Below, piece after piece: positions 16,934 through 25,372 of a stretch of DNA of 51,339 bases (position 1 is its first letter; every line of letters begins with the position of its first letter). The notes below the pieces were generated by a model. It saw only the letters and a list, made by a program, of their open reading frames with translations, was not told the origin of the DNA and made no database searches. The position numbers and the translations under genes are program-made. The DNA lies in assembly GCA_902787365.1 (NCBI GenBank), contig CADAGC010000007.1, forward strand, positions 1 through 51,339, written 5' to 3'. The stretch is from an uncultured Ruminococcus sp. (GTDB taxonomy: Bacteria > Bacillota > Clostridia > Oscillospirales > Ruminococcaceae).

Positions 16934-18340
16934 ATGGGTGAAGAAAAGACCACCAAACGAAATTCATTTTCAAGCTCGATAGGCTTTGTGCTTGCGGCGG
17001 CAGGCTCGGCGGTCGGGCTTGGCAACATCTGGCGCTTCCCTTATCTTGCGGCTAAGGACGGCGGCGGTGTATTCCTTGTGACATACATAGTACTTGCTAT
17101 AACCTTTGGCTTTACGCTGATAGTATCGGAAGTTGCGATAGGGCGCAAGACCAAGCAGGGCTGTCTGACGGCTTACGGCAAGCTTCACAAAAGCTGGGGC
17201 TGGGTAGGCGTATTCTCATCGCTTGTGCCTTTTCTGATACTGCCTTATTACAGCATAATAGGCGGCTGGGTGTTAAAATACATGACCGTTTACTGCACGG
17301 GCAAGGGCAGCGACGCTGCGAATGACGAATTCTTCGGCGGATTTATCACAAGCTACGCACAGCCTTTGATCTTCAACGCCATATTCTTATTAGCAACGGC
17401 TTTTGTAATCTACAAGGGCGTAAACGGCGGCATTGAGAAGCTTTCAAAGGTGCTTATGCCGATACTTTTAGTAGTTGTTATAGGCATTGCGATATTCTCG
17501 CTGACAATAAAGGGCGAGGACGGCAGAACGGGTCTTGACGGGCTTAAGGTTTTCATAGTTCCTGATTTTTCGGGCATGGGGCTTAAGGATTACTTCATAG
17601 TTCTGCTTGATGCCATGGGTCAGCTATTCTACAGCATAAGTGTTGCTATGGGTATCATGGTAACATACGGCTCATACTTCAAGGACGACTCAAACCTCTT
17701 AAAGAGCGTAAACCGCATAGAAGTATTCGACACTTTGGTAGCATTCCTTGCGGGCGTTATGATAATACCGCCTGTAGTGGCTTTCATGGGCACACAGTCG
17801 ATGAAAGAAACAGCAGGCCCCTCGCTTATGTTCGTAGCGCTGCCGAAAGTTTTCGAGCAGATGGGAACAGTCGGCTCTATAGTAGGTGCGGTATTCTTTG
17901 TAATGGTACTTTTTGCAGCGCTCACAAGCTGCATATCAATACTTGAAGCGGTAGTTTCGGGGCTTATGGACAAGTTCGGCTGGTCGAGAAAGAAAGCCGT
18001 TATCATTGAAACGTCTGTAGCCTTTGCGATAAGCGTTATCATCTGCCTTGGCTACAACGCATTCTTCTTCAAGGCAAAGCTGCCCAACACAGCACCCGGC
18101 AGCTCAGCGCAGTTACTTGACATATTCGACTACTTATCAAACAACATCTTCATGCCGATAGTTGCTATAAGCACCTGCATACTCATAGGCTGGGTAGTAA
18201 AGCCCAAGACTGTGATTGATGAGGCCACAAAGAATGGCGAGAAGTTCTACAGAAAGCCCATGTATATCGTGATGATAAAGTTCATAACACCTGTACTGCT
18301 TGCGATACTGCTGTTAGGGTCGTTTGGAATTTTCTCTTAA
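16934..18340 (+). CDS. Neurotransmitter:sodium symporter family transporter
   Basis: A 468-residue membrane protein with the NSS (LeuT-fold) N-terminal signature: GFVLAAAGSAVGLGNIWRFP at about residues 17-36, which lines the Na+ and substrate sites, and about 11-12 helices overall. Bacterial NSS members import amino acids such as tryptophan, leucine or alanine with Na+; the substrate here is unknown. It is a single gene with its own promoter (16868) and terminator (18427). Its TAA stop lies in TTAATGCAAAATGC, the first unit of the left arm of repeat C. Confidence 0.92.
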   Translation: MGEEKTTKRNSFSSSIGFVLAAAGSAVGLGNIWRFPYLAAKDGGGVFLVTYIVLAITFGFTLIVSEVAIGRKTKQGCLTAYGKLHKSWGWVGVFSSLVPFLILPYYSIIGGWVLKYMTVYCTGKGSDAANDEFFGGFITSYAQPLIFNAIFLLATAFVIYKGVNGGIEKLSKVLMPILLVVVIGIAIFSLTIKGEDGRTGLDGLKVFIVPDFSGMGLKDYFIVLLDAMGQLFYSISVAMGIMVTYGSYFKDDSNLLKSVNRIEVFDTLVAFLAGVMIIPPVVAFMGTQSMKETAGPSLMFVALPKVFEQMGTVGSIVGAVFFVMVLFAALTSCISILEAVVSGLMDKFGWSRKKAVIIETSVAFAISVIICLGYNAFFFKAKLPNTAPGSSAQLLDIFDYLSNNIFMPIVAISTCILIGWVVKPKTVIDEATKNGEKFYRKPMYIVMIKFITPVLLAILLLGSFGIFS

Positions 18341-18530
18341 TGCAAAATGCAAAATTCATAATGCATAATTGTGGAGTCCTGCTGCGCAGGACGTATCATA
18401 AAACGGCTTCGCCGTAACGATAATAAGCCCCCGAGGACTTTTCAAAATCCTCGGGGGCTGCTTTTTTTAATATCATCGCACCGCAGGTGCGATACCTTAA
18501 TTATGCATTATGCATTATGAATTATGCATT
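18339..18530. repeat. Palindromic repeat element C with embedded terminator
   Basis: A 192-bp element between two convergent genes. The left arm (18339-18370) and right arm (18499-18530) are inverted copies sharing AATTCATAATGCATAATT. Inside are hairpins GTCCTGC-TG-GCAGGAC, ACGG-CTTCG-CCGT, a 12-bp terminator stem (18427-18460) and CGCACC-GCA-GGTGCG. The left arm overlaps the stop codon of the NSS gene and the right arm contains the last two codons and stop codon of metH, so the element ends are fused to both reading frames. Confidence 0.85.
18427..18469 (+). terminator. Rho-independent terminator inside repeat C
   Basis: AGCCCCCGAGGA (18427-18438) and TCCTCGGGGGCT (18449-18460) form a perfect 12-bp stem followed by GCTTTTTTT. 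It ends the NSS transcript and may also act on metH from the other side. Confidence 0.85.
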
Positions 18531-20972
18531 GATTAAAGAATCCACCAGTCTTACGCAGTCGGCGGCGTCGGTGGAGTAGCCGTCGGCTTCAATTTCTTTG
18601 GCAAAGCCCTCGGTGACGGCGGCACCGCCTACTATTATCTTAGAGGTACAGCCCTTATTACGGGCTATCTCAATGACAGTCTTCATATTCATCATAGTCG
18701 TTGTCATAAGCGCCGAAAGGGCTATGACGGCGGCGTTTTCTTTCATGGCGGTATCGACTATCAGCTCGCTATCGACGTTCTTACCGAGGTCGATGACCTT
18801 ATAGCCGTAGTTTTTGAGCATGAGGGCAACGAGGTTTTTGCCGATATCGTGAACGTCGCCCTCGACTGTGGCTATGACTATGACGGGGGCGTTATCGTCC
18901 TGACCCTCGCTGACAAGCATAGGCTCTAAGTATGCGATAGACTGCTCCATAGCGTTAGCTGAGGCTATAAGCTGGGGCAGGAAGTAGCGCTTTTGCTCGA
19001 AGAGCTTACCCACCTTATTGATAGCAGGGATAAGCAGGGTATTTATTATCTCGGAGGGGGAAGTTCCGCCCTCGACACGCTCTTTGGTAAGGGGGACGAT
19101 GCTGTCCTTTTCGCCGTTCATTACGGCTGTGAAAATGGGGTCGCTTTCGTTTTTATCCTTAGGCTCGGAAGCTGCGGGGGCGGGAGTGCCTGCGGCAGTC
19201 TTGGGGGCGGCTGCGGGCTGGGTGGCCATTTTCTCGGTATAGTAGTTTATACGCTCGATATAGCGCATATCGCTGCCCTCACGGTTTAAGAGCATATCGG
19301 CGGCAGCGGCGGTGTTCATAAGAAGATCCTGCGAGGGGTTAGCGATAGCCATAGTAAGGCCTGCGGCAATACTCATAGCGAGGAATGCGGTATTGACAAA
19401 GCCCCTCTCGGGCAGGCCGAATGAGATATTTGAAAGGCCGCATACCGTAGCAAGGCCACGCTGCTTACAATGCTCAAAGGTGGCAAAGCAGTTAAGGGCT
19501 GATGCTTTATCAGCGCCGACTGTTCCCACAAGAGCATCTACCACGATATCGGTCTCCTTAAAGCCGACAGCGAGGGCACGGTCGATAGCGGTATCGACTA
19601 TGCGGTGTTTTTCTTCTATTGTTTTTGGTATGCCCACATCATCAATAGGCAGGAAGATGAACATAGCGCCGTATTTTTTAGCCATTTGAAGCATAGGCTC
19701 AAACTTTGCGGCCTCGTAGTTTATGGAGTTGATAAGCGCACGGCCGGGGTATATACGAAGTGCTGCCTCGATGACCTCGGGATAGCTTGAATCTATACAC
19801 AGCGGCAGGTCGCTTATCTGGGAAAGCTCGTTTATGACGTTTATCATAGTCTGCTTCTCGTCGATATTGCCCATACCGCAGTTTACATCGAGGATAGATG
19901 CGCCTGCTGCTGCCTGCTCACGGGCAAACTTACGCACGATATCGAGCTTACCGTCGATAAGCTCGGCCTGCAGGGCCTTTTTGCCTGTAGGGTTTATACG
20001 CTCGCCGATAACGAGAAAGCGCTCGCCGGGCATTATCTTTACAGCCTTACGCTCGGAGCAGATAACACGCTGACCGACTTTTCTGACAGTTTTACGCTCG
20101 GTCTTATCGAGGGCTGTTTTGAGAGCTTTGATATGCTCGGGCGTTGTGCCGCAGCAGCCGCCCATTATACTTGCGCCCATAGCTGCAAGAGATGCGGAAT
20201 ACTGCGCAAATTCCTCGGGGGACATCTTATAGACCGTCTGCCCGTTTTCAAGCTCGGGCAGGCCTGCGTTTGCCTTGACTATAACGGGAATATCGGAATA
20301 CTCGATAAGCGTCTGGACTATATCAGACATTTTATCGGGGCCTGCGCCGCAGTTGATACCCACAGCGTCAACGCCCAGGCCCTGCAATACTGTAGGCACG
20401 CACTCGGGCGGCGTGCCGAAGAGGGTACGGCCGTCTGTCTCGAAAGTAAGGGTCGCCATAATAGGCAGGTCGGTCACCTCACGGACAGCAAGCACGGCGG
20501 CACGGGTCTCTTGCAGGCTCATCATAGTTTCAATAACGAACAGGTCGGCGCCTGCGTCAGCGATAGCCTTTGCCTGCTCACGGTAGACGTCAACAAGCTC
20601 TTCAAACTGCAAGTCACCGAGGGGGAAGAGCTGTTTACCCGTCATAGTGATATCGCCTGCGACATAGGCCTTATCGCCCACGGCTTCTTTTGAGAGCTTA
20701 ACGAGGGCTGTGTTCATCTCGACAAGCTTATCCTGCAGATCATACTCGGCAAGCTTTATTCGGTTAGCGGTAAAGGTTGAGGCATAGACTATATCTGTGC
20801 CTGCGTCAACGAAAGCCCTTTGAAGCTGTATCAGGGCATCGGGGTGGTCGAGCACCCATTGTTCGGGGCAGACGCCCACGGGCATACCCGCCTTTTGAAG
20901 ATTAGAGCCTGTAGCCCCGTCAAGTATCACAAAGCGCTCGTTACACAGAGCACGGAATTCTTCTCTGGTCAT
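18522..20972 (-). CDS. metH: Cobalamin-dependent methionine synthase (short form)
   Basis: An 816-residue enzyme with three modules. The homocysteine S-methyltransferase barrel (about 1-290) has zinc-binding cysteines in INCGAG (Cys208) and GGCCGTT (Cys273, Cys274). The pterin/methyltetrahydrofolate barrel spans about 317-560 (FLVIGERINPTGKKALQ). After an Ala/Pro-rich linker (about 585-605) comes the B12 helical cap and Rossmann domain with the cobalt-ligand motif DVHDIGKN near residue 703. The AdoMet reactivation domain of the E. coli enzyme is absent, as in Thermotoga-like forms, so reactivation would need a separate protein. GGAGGAATGACC precedes the ATG. The C-terminus Asn-Ala-stop is encoded by repeat C. 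No B12 or SAM riboswitch fits the short leader. Confidence 0.93.
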   Translation of the reverse strand: MTREEFRALCNERFVILDGATGSNLQKAGMPVGVCPEQWVLDHPDALIQLQRAFVDAGTDIVYASTFTANRIKLAEYDLQDKLVEMNTALVKLSKEAVGDKAYVAGDITMTGKQLFPLGDLQFEELVDVYREQAKAIADAGADLFVIETMMSLQETRAAVLAVREVTDLPIMATLTFETDGRTLFGTPPECVPTVLQGLGVDAVGINCGAGPDKMSDIVQTLIEYSDIPVIVKANAGLPELENGQTVYKMSPEEFAQYSASLAAMGASIMGGCCGTTPEHIKALKTALDKTERKTVRKVGQRVICSERKAVKIMPGERFLVIGERINPTGKKALQAELIDGKLDIVRKFAREQAAAGASILDVNCGMGNIDEKQTMINVINELSQISDLPLCIDSSYPEVIEAALRIYPGRALINSINYEAAKFEPMLQMAKKYGAMFIFLPIDDVGIPKTIEEKHRIVDTAIDRALAVGFKETDIVVDALVGTVGADKASALNCFATFEHCKQRGLATVCGLSNISFGLPERGFVNTAFLAMSIAAGLTMAIANPSQDLLMNTAAAADMLLNREGSDMRYIERINYYTEKMATQPAAAPKTAAGTPAPAASEPKDKNESDPIFTAVMNGEKDSIVPLTKERVEGGTSPSEIINTLLIPAINKVGKLFEQKRYFLPQLIASANAMEQSIAYLEPMLVSEGQDDNAPVIVIATVEGDVHDIGKNLVALMLKNYGYKVIDLGKNVDSELIVDTAMKENAAVIALSALMTTTMMNMKTVIEIARNKGCTSKIIVGGAAVTEGFAKEIEADGYSTDAADCVRLVDSLINA

Positions 20973-21023
20973 TGGTCATTCCTCCGTAATAATGCTAAGA
21001 CAATAGTCAGTACATACACAATT

Positions 21024-21053
21024 ATTATAGCATTTTACGAGGGATATTGTCAA
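21024..21053 (-). promoter_or_regulatory. Sigma-A promoter of metH
   Basis: On the minus strand TTGACA (complement of 21048-21053), 18-bp spacer, TATAAT (complement of 21024-21029). The -35 box overlaps the stop codon of the upstream deacetylase gene, so metH has its own start site within about 75 bp. Confidence 0.8.
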
Positions 21054-21907
21054 GAGATTCCGCACCTTTTAAAGAAATCAGCGCTTGATTCGCCGTAGGG
21101 GCGGTTGAAGCGTTTAAGGCCGTAGAGGTCGTCTTCGCTTTCGATGATATTTACACCCTCCTCACAGCCGAGGGTGGCGTCGAAGCCTGCACTTTTGACG
21201 ATAGCGGCGGTATCTTTACTGCAAAGGCCGTAGGGGTAGGTGAAAGCATTCGGCTCGAAGTCACAGTATTCTCTGAAAAAGCGCTGTGCCTTGAAGATAT
21301 CGCCAAGCAGGCGTGAGCGGTAGGTGTCATCGCTCTCGCCCTCGGCACGCAGAACGCCCTGTCTGCTATCAAGCGAGTGCATATCAAAGCTATGGCAGGC
21401 GATCTCAACAAGTCCTGTAGCACGCAGTTTTTTGATATCATCAGCATCGAGGTAGGAGTAGTTTTCATCGGGGCTTGCCTCCTCTCCTGCGGCAAAGCTC
21501 CACTCACCGACGCAGGAAACGGTCATTTTAAAGCCGTGTTTTTTGATTATCGGCAAGGCACGGGTAAGGGCGTTCAAGTGCCCGTCATCGAGGGTGATGA
21601 TAACGGGTTTATCGGGCAGTTCCTCGCCGTAGCGCAGGTGTCTTACAAGGTCATTGACTGTAACGGCGGTGAAGCCCTGCTGTTTAAGGAAGATGACATC
21701 TTCTTCAAAGGTCTGGGGGCTTACCACATACTCGCCGAGTCGGCTCTCGTCACGGGATATGCTATGATACATTATAACAGGCACGCAGAGCTTACCCTCG
21801 TCGGCAGAGCTGACGTAAGGGGCGGGGAGAATAATGGCGAGAATTACTGCTAACGCCACGGCGGCGGATATGATGAGCAGGGGTTTTAGTCTGATAGTCA
21901 GAAACAT
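21050..21907 (-). CDS. Membrane-anchored polysaccharide deacetylase
   Basis: A 285-residue protein with an N-terminal signal/anchor helix (about residues 8-29) and a NodB-homology domain: VIMYHSI near residue 45, the catalytic/metal motif ITLDDGH (104-110, usually TFDDG), HSFDMH with both metal histidines (172, 177), and FTYPYG near residue 225. Such enzymes remove acetyl groups from peptidoglycan or other wall glycans outside the membrane. It appears monocistronic. A perfect 10-bp inverted repeat sits about 55 bp upstream of the start and may be an operator. The ATG at 21907 is preceded by AAGGAG. Confidence 0.88.
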   Translation of the reverse strand: MFLTIRLKPLLIISAAVALAVILAIILPAPYVSSADEGKLCVPVIMYHSISRDESRLGEYVVSPQTFEEDVIFLKQQGFTAVTVNDLVRHLRYGEELPDKPVIITLDDGHLNALTRALPIIKKHGFKMTVSCVGEWSFAAGEEASPDENYSYLDADDIKKLRATGLVEIACHSFDMHSLDSRQGVLRAEGESDDTYRSRLLGDIFKAQRFFREYCDFEPNAFTYPYGLCSKDTAAIVKSAGFDATLGCEEGVNIIESEDDLYGLKRFNRPYGESSADFFKRCGIS

Positions 21908-21962
21908 TGGAAGGACTCCTTTTATATAGGTAACAGGTTTTGTGCATTGATAAACTCAGGTG

Positions 21963-21987
21963 TATATTGGTATACACTACCAATATA
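21963..21987. promoter_or_regulatory. Inverted repeat, putative operator
   Basis: TATATTGGTA (21963-21972) and TACCAATATA (21978-21987) are perfect inverted copies around a 5-bp centre. It lies between the deacetylase start and AT-rich -10-like boxes (TATAAT on the minus strand around 22,008-22,018), where a dimeric repressor could act. No regulator gene is adjacent. Confidence 0.55.
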
Positions 21988-22063
21988 TATTAATGTTTTC
22001 GTTATATTATACATTATATTCGTCTTTATGTTGTGCAATTACAAGAAAATTGAATAAAAGGGG

Positions 22064-22092
22064 TTGAAATTATTGTGCAATTGTGATATAAT
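22064..22092 (+). promoter_or_regulatory. Sigma-A promoter of the chemoreceptor gene
   Basis: TTGAAA (22064-22069), 17-bp spacer, TATAAT (22087-22092), about 39 bp upstream of the GTG start at 22131. Confidence 0.8.
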
Positions 22093-22130
22093 ATATGCGG
22101 GTAACTATTTTAACATGGAGGTAAACTGCC

Positions 22131-24464
22131 GTGAAATCTATACGTTCTAAAATTCTTGTAACTATGCTGGGCGTAACAATAATTACCAGCTTTATTATAA
22201 TACTGATATTTATGCTTTATGTACGTGCTTCGGGTAAGAACGCTGTTGAGAGCTTTGTGCCTGCGGTGTCGTTTGACGTATCAAGAAGTATCGACAAGTC
22301 GGTAGACAGCTACGGGCTTGCGGTATCAAAGGTGGCGGCAAGGATATCAGAGAAGACCTCACCCGCAGAGATAAAGCCGATGTTTGACAAAGAGACATTT
22401 GTCGGCGTGGGCGTTTACAGTTCGGCGGGCACATTAGATCCGAACTCAGAGGCGATAATAAGCAAGGTCATTGACGAGCAGACGCTGAGAAAGGCGCTGA
22501 GCGTTGCCTGCTACTGCTGCAACACGGATCTTGTGGAGGTTGACGGCAAGTACTACATAGGCTATGTATGCGGCGTCGGCAAAATGGACACGGCGTCAAG
22601 CGACAGAATAGCTGTTGTTGCCTGTCTTGATGACATACTTAAAGACATGAACGAAGTTTCCGACAAGTCGAAAACGAATATCGTGGTTATAGACGCTGAC
22701 AGCAACAAGGTAATGCTGGCGTCTGACAATTCTGCTTTCGGTGCGGGAACAGACATAAGCGAGGGCGATTACAGCGAACTCAATGACGCATACTCGGCGT
22801 CACTCGAATCAGATGTGGCAGAGAGCTGCAAGCTTGACGGCAAGCAGAGGATAATCGCTGCAAGCAAGCTCAAAAACATTGACGCAAACGTTCTTTGCTA
22901 CACCACAACGGACGTTTTCATGGGCATTGAGACATCTACCTACATAATAATAGTTGTAACGGCGGTAGTGCTGATAGCGGGAACGCTCATCGTGGCGATG
23001 TTCTTCTCAAGAAACATATCAAAGCCTATCGTTTCCACCACAGACAGAATCAGAAAGCTTGCACAGGGCAACCTGACTGAGCCTGTTGCGGTATGGGATT
23101 CAAAGGACGAGCTGGGAATACTCACAAACTCGCTCGAAGAAACGATAATGTCTTTAAGGCAATACATATCCCTTATCAATGCGGGGCTGACACAGATATC
23201 CGAGGGCAACCTCTCACACCGCATGGAGGGCAACTTCAAGGGCGACTTTGTAAAGATAAAGGACACATTCAATTACATCTTGGAGGCGCTTTCCGAGACA
23301 TTCGTATCAATAAACACTGCGGCTGAGCAGGTGAACACGGGTGCTTCTTCCGTTTCGGATTCGGCACAGGTGCTCTCACAGGGCTCGACAAGGCAGGCAA
23401 GCTCGGTAGAAGAGCTTTCGGCAACGCTTACGGGCGTATCCAAGCAGATAAGGCAGAACTCTGACGACGCTAAGAACGCTTACAACATAGTATCTGAAAA
23501 CACGGCGGCTATCAACAACTGCAACGACGACATGGGCAATATGCTCTCGGCTATGGAGCAGATAACAGAGGCCACCGACGAGATCTCAAAGATCATCAAG
23601 GTCATCGACGAGATATCTTTCCAGACGAACATACTCGCACTCAATGCGGCTGTTGAGGCGGCAAGAGAGGGCTCGAAGGGCTTCGGCGTTGTTGCTGACG
23701 AAGTAAGGCGGCTTGCTTCACGTTCGGCAGAGGCGGCAAAGCAGACCTCACAGCTTATTGAAAACTCGACAAATGCCGTTGAGCGTGGCTCGGACATAGC
23801 AAAGGAAACGGCGAAGTCGCTTGAGGAGATAGTTGTAGGCTCTGACAACATCAAGGGTCTTGTCAAGAACATCACAGACGCTTCAGAAGCACAGGCTGAG
23901 GCGATAGTTCAGATAAACACGGGCGTTGACCAGATAAGTGCCGTTGTTGCGAACAACACGGCGGCGGCTGTCGGCATAGCTTCGGCTTCTGAGGAGCTTT
24001 CGGGTCAGTCGCTTGTTCTCAAGAACATGATAGCGAGATTCAAGCTCACAGAGGGTGCTGGCGGCGGTGGCAGCGTTACCCCTGCGGCAAGCGCAAGGAG
24101 CAAGTTCGATTACGATGATGACGACATGGAGGCACCTGTTCACGCATCGACGATATCGAAATTCGCATACCCCGATGATGACGATGATGACGAGCCTGCG
24201 GCACCTGCATCGAAGTTTGATTACCCCGACGATGACGACGATGAGCCTGCGGCTTCACCGGTATCGAAGTTTGATTATCCCGACGACGATGACGAGCCTG
24301 CACCTGCAAAGCCCGCATCGAAGTTCGATTATCCCGATGATGACGACGAGCCTGCCCCGGTATCGACTCCCGGCACAAGCTTTGTTTATCCCGATGATGA
24401 GGACTTCGGCTCGGACGATGAGGACATAACTATCGACTTGGATGATGAGGACGATAAATACTAA
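22131..24464 (+). CDS. Methyl-accepting chemotaxis protein with acidic repeat tail
   Basis: A 777-residue receptor. It has an N-terminal TM helix (about 10-30), an extracytoplasmic sensor of about 235 residues, TM2 (about 265-287), a HAMP domain (RNISKPIVSTTDRIRKLAQG), a second HAMP-like segment (INAGLTQISEGNLSHRM near 350) and the signalling coiled coil. The hairpin tip is intact (ISFQTNILALNAAVEAAREG near residues 493-512). Instead of a CheR-binding pentapeptide, the C-terminus (about 648-777) is a very acidic tail with tandem SKFDYPDDDDEPA-type units. Start is GTG after GGAGGT. No che or flagellar genes are in the window, so the receptor may serve an alternative output. Role of the tail is unknown. 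Confidence 0.9.
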   Translation: MKSIRSKILVTMLGVTIITSFIIILIFMLYVRASGKNAVESFVPAVSFDVSRSIDKSVDSYGLAVSKVAARISEKTSPAEIKPMFDKETFVGVGVYSSAGTLDPNSEAIISKVIDEQTLRKALSVACYCCNTDLVEVDGKYYIGYVCGVGKMDTASSDRIAVVACLDDILKDMNEVSDKSKTNIVVIDADSNKVMLASDNSAFGAGTDISEGDYSELNDAYSASLESDVAESCKLDGKQRIIAASKLKNIDANVLCYTTTDVFMGIETSTYIIIVVTAVVLIAGTLIVAMFFSRNISKPIVSTTDRIRKLAQGNLTEPVAVWDSKDELGILTNSLEETIMSLRQYISLINAGLTQISEGNLSHRMEGNFKGDFVKIKDTFNYILEALSETFVSINTAAEQVNTGASSVSDSAQVLSQGSTRQASSVEELSATLTGVSKQIRQNSDDAKNAYNIVSENTAAINNCNDDMGNMLSAMEQITEATDEISKIIKVIDEISFQTNILALNAAVEAAREGSKGFGVVADEVRRLASRSAEAAKQTSQLIENSTNAVERGSDIAKETAKSLEEIVVGSDNIKGLVKNITDASEAQAEAIVQINTGVDQISAVVANNTAAAVGIASASEELSGQSLVLKNMIARFKLTEGAGGGGSVTPAASARSKFDYDDDDMEAPVHASTISKFAYPDDDDDDEPAAPASKFDYPDDDDDEPAASPVSKFDYPDDDDEPAPAKPASKFDYPDDDDEPAPVSTPGTSFVYPDDEDFGSDDEDITIDLDDEDDKY
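24090..24400 (+). repeat. In-frame tandem repeats in the chemoreceptor tail
   Basis: Units of about 45-54 bp each encode S-K-F-[DA]-Y-P followed by four to six Asp and E-P-A; the core words ATCGAAGTTYGATTAYCCCGA recur near 24,208, 24,260 and 24,316, with diverged copies on both sides. The near-identical DNA suggests recent unit gain or loss by slippage. Confidence 0.85.
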
Positions 24465-24475
24465 GCAGATGTAAG

Positions 24476-24541
24476 AAATCAGAGGTAAGAGGTGAGACGG
24501 AAATAGAGTTTCCTGATTCTTGCTTCTTGCCTCTTTGATTT
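24476..24541. repeat. Nested inverted repeat after the chemoreceptor gene
   Basis: AAATCAGAGGTAAGA (24476-24490) pairs imperfectly with TCTTGCCTCTTTGATTT (24525-24541), with an inner GGAAA-TAGAG-TTTCC hairpin (24499-24513). The AGGTAAGAGGT arm resembles the TTACCTCTTAC segment near 11,020. It may act as a transcript end or be another small dispersed repeat. Confidence 0.5.
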
Positions 24542-24562
24542 GACAGAGGGTGAGGGTGTATT

Positions 24563-25357
24563 ATGACAATTAAGACCTTGATACCTTTTTTGGAAGAAAA
24601 TATGAAGGAGTTCAAACTTCATTGTTCGATTGGCACCGATAATGTTTATGATGAATTGAACGATTTTCTTGTGGGCAAGTTCGAGGAAAACCAGTCTTTG
24701 CAAAGCAAAAAGAATTTTGAAAGAAAATATATTCTTTCTGTGATTTACTGTAATAAAGATGAATGGCTTTTTGCGGGAATTTACGAAAGTCTTGGCGCAA
24801 AAGAAAACCCAGACGGCGGCTATATTTACGATACTCGTCTTACCGAATATGGCAAAGAGTATATAGGTAGAGCTGTATTTAAATTTGAAAAAACTTTCAG
24901 AGCTTCATATTTGTGCTTGGAAAAATATATTGACAAATTTGAACTGATAGAAATAAAAAGAGAGCCAATAAAACCCTCATTTCCCGGTTATGATAGAGTA
25001 AATGTAACTTGGAAAGAACTGAATATGTGGATAGACACCGACTCTTGGAAAACTGCGCTTCAGAATCAAAAAGGTGTGTATCTTATAACCGATACACACA
25101 CGGGAAAGCGATATGTCGGTGATACCTACGGTGAGGAAATGATTTGGGGCAGGTGGAAGGATTATATAAACACGGGTCATGGCGGAAATGTCGAACTAAA
25201 GAATCTAGAATTTGAGTATATAAAAGAGAATTTCACATATACCATTCTTGAATGCTTTAAAGGTACTACTGAAAAGGATATCATTGAAAAAAGGGAAACA
25301 TGGTGGAAAGATGTATTACTAACACGAATAAAAAAATATGGATATAATGATAACTGA
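24563..25357 (+). CDS. GIY-YIG nuclease-like protein, AT-rich
   Basis: A 264-residue soluble protein. The C-terminal third carries GIY-YIG features: GVYLITDTHTGKRYVG (about 171-186, the GIY and YIG strands read GVY and YVG), then GRWKDYINTGHGGN, FTYTILECF and a Glu in EKRETWW near residue 243 that fits the metal-binding Glu. The N-terminal 150 residues (starting MTIKTLIPFLEENMKEF) are of unknown fold and could bind DNA. The gene is clearly more AT-rich than the flanking genes and has different codon habits, suggesting horizontal transfer. Stand-alone GIY-YIG proteins of this type are often restriction-like or mobile. No methyltransferase partner is present. Confidence 0.75.
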   Translation: MTIKTLIPFLEENMKEFKLHCSIGTDNVYDELNDFLVGKFEENQSLQSKKNFERKYILSVIYCNKDEWLFAGIYESLGAKENPDGGYIYDTRLTEYGKEYIGRAVFKFEKTFRASYLCLEKYIDKFELIEIKREPIKPSFPGYDRVNVTWKELNMWIDTDSWKTALQNQKGVYLITDTHTGKRYVGDTYGEEMIWGRWKDYINTGHGGNVELKNLEFEYIKENFTYTILECFKGTTEKDIIEKRETWWKDVLLTRIKKYGYNDN

Positions 25358-25372
25358 AAGGACTTGATAAAA

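Noticed and set aside
18339-18370. CRISPR-like short tandem repeats (ATGCAAA/ATGCATA units)
   Set aside because: Units are 7-9 bp without unique spacers and no cas genes are present; they are arms of the dispersed repeat.
20133-20693. Plus-strand frame within metH
   Set aside because: It is a shadow of the methyltransferase domain; no ribosome site, and His/Cys-rich low-quality sequence.
20973-21049. B12 or SAM riboswitch upstream of metH
   Set aside because: The leader is only about 50 nt after a good promoter, too short, and lacks the conserved boxes.
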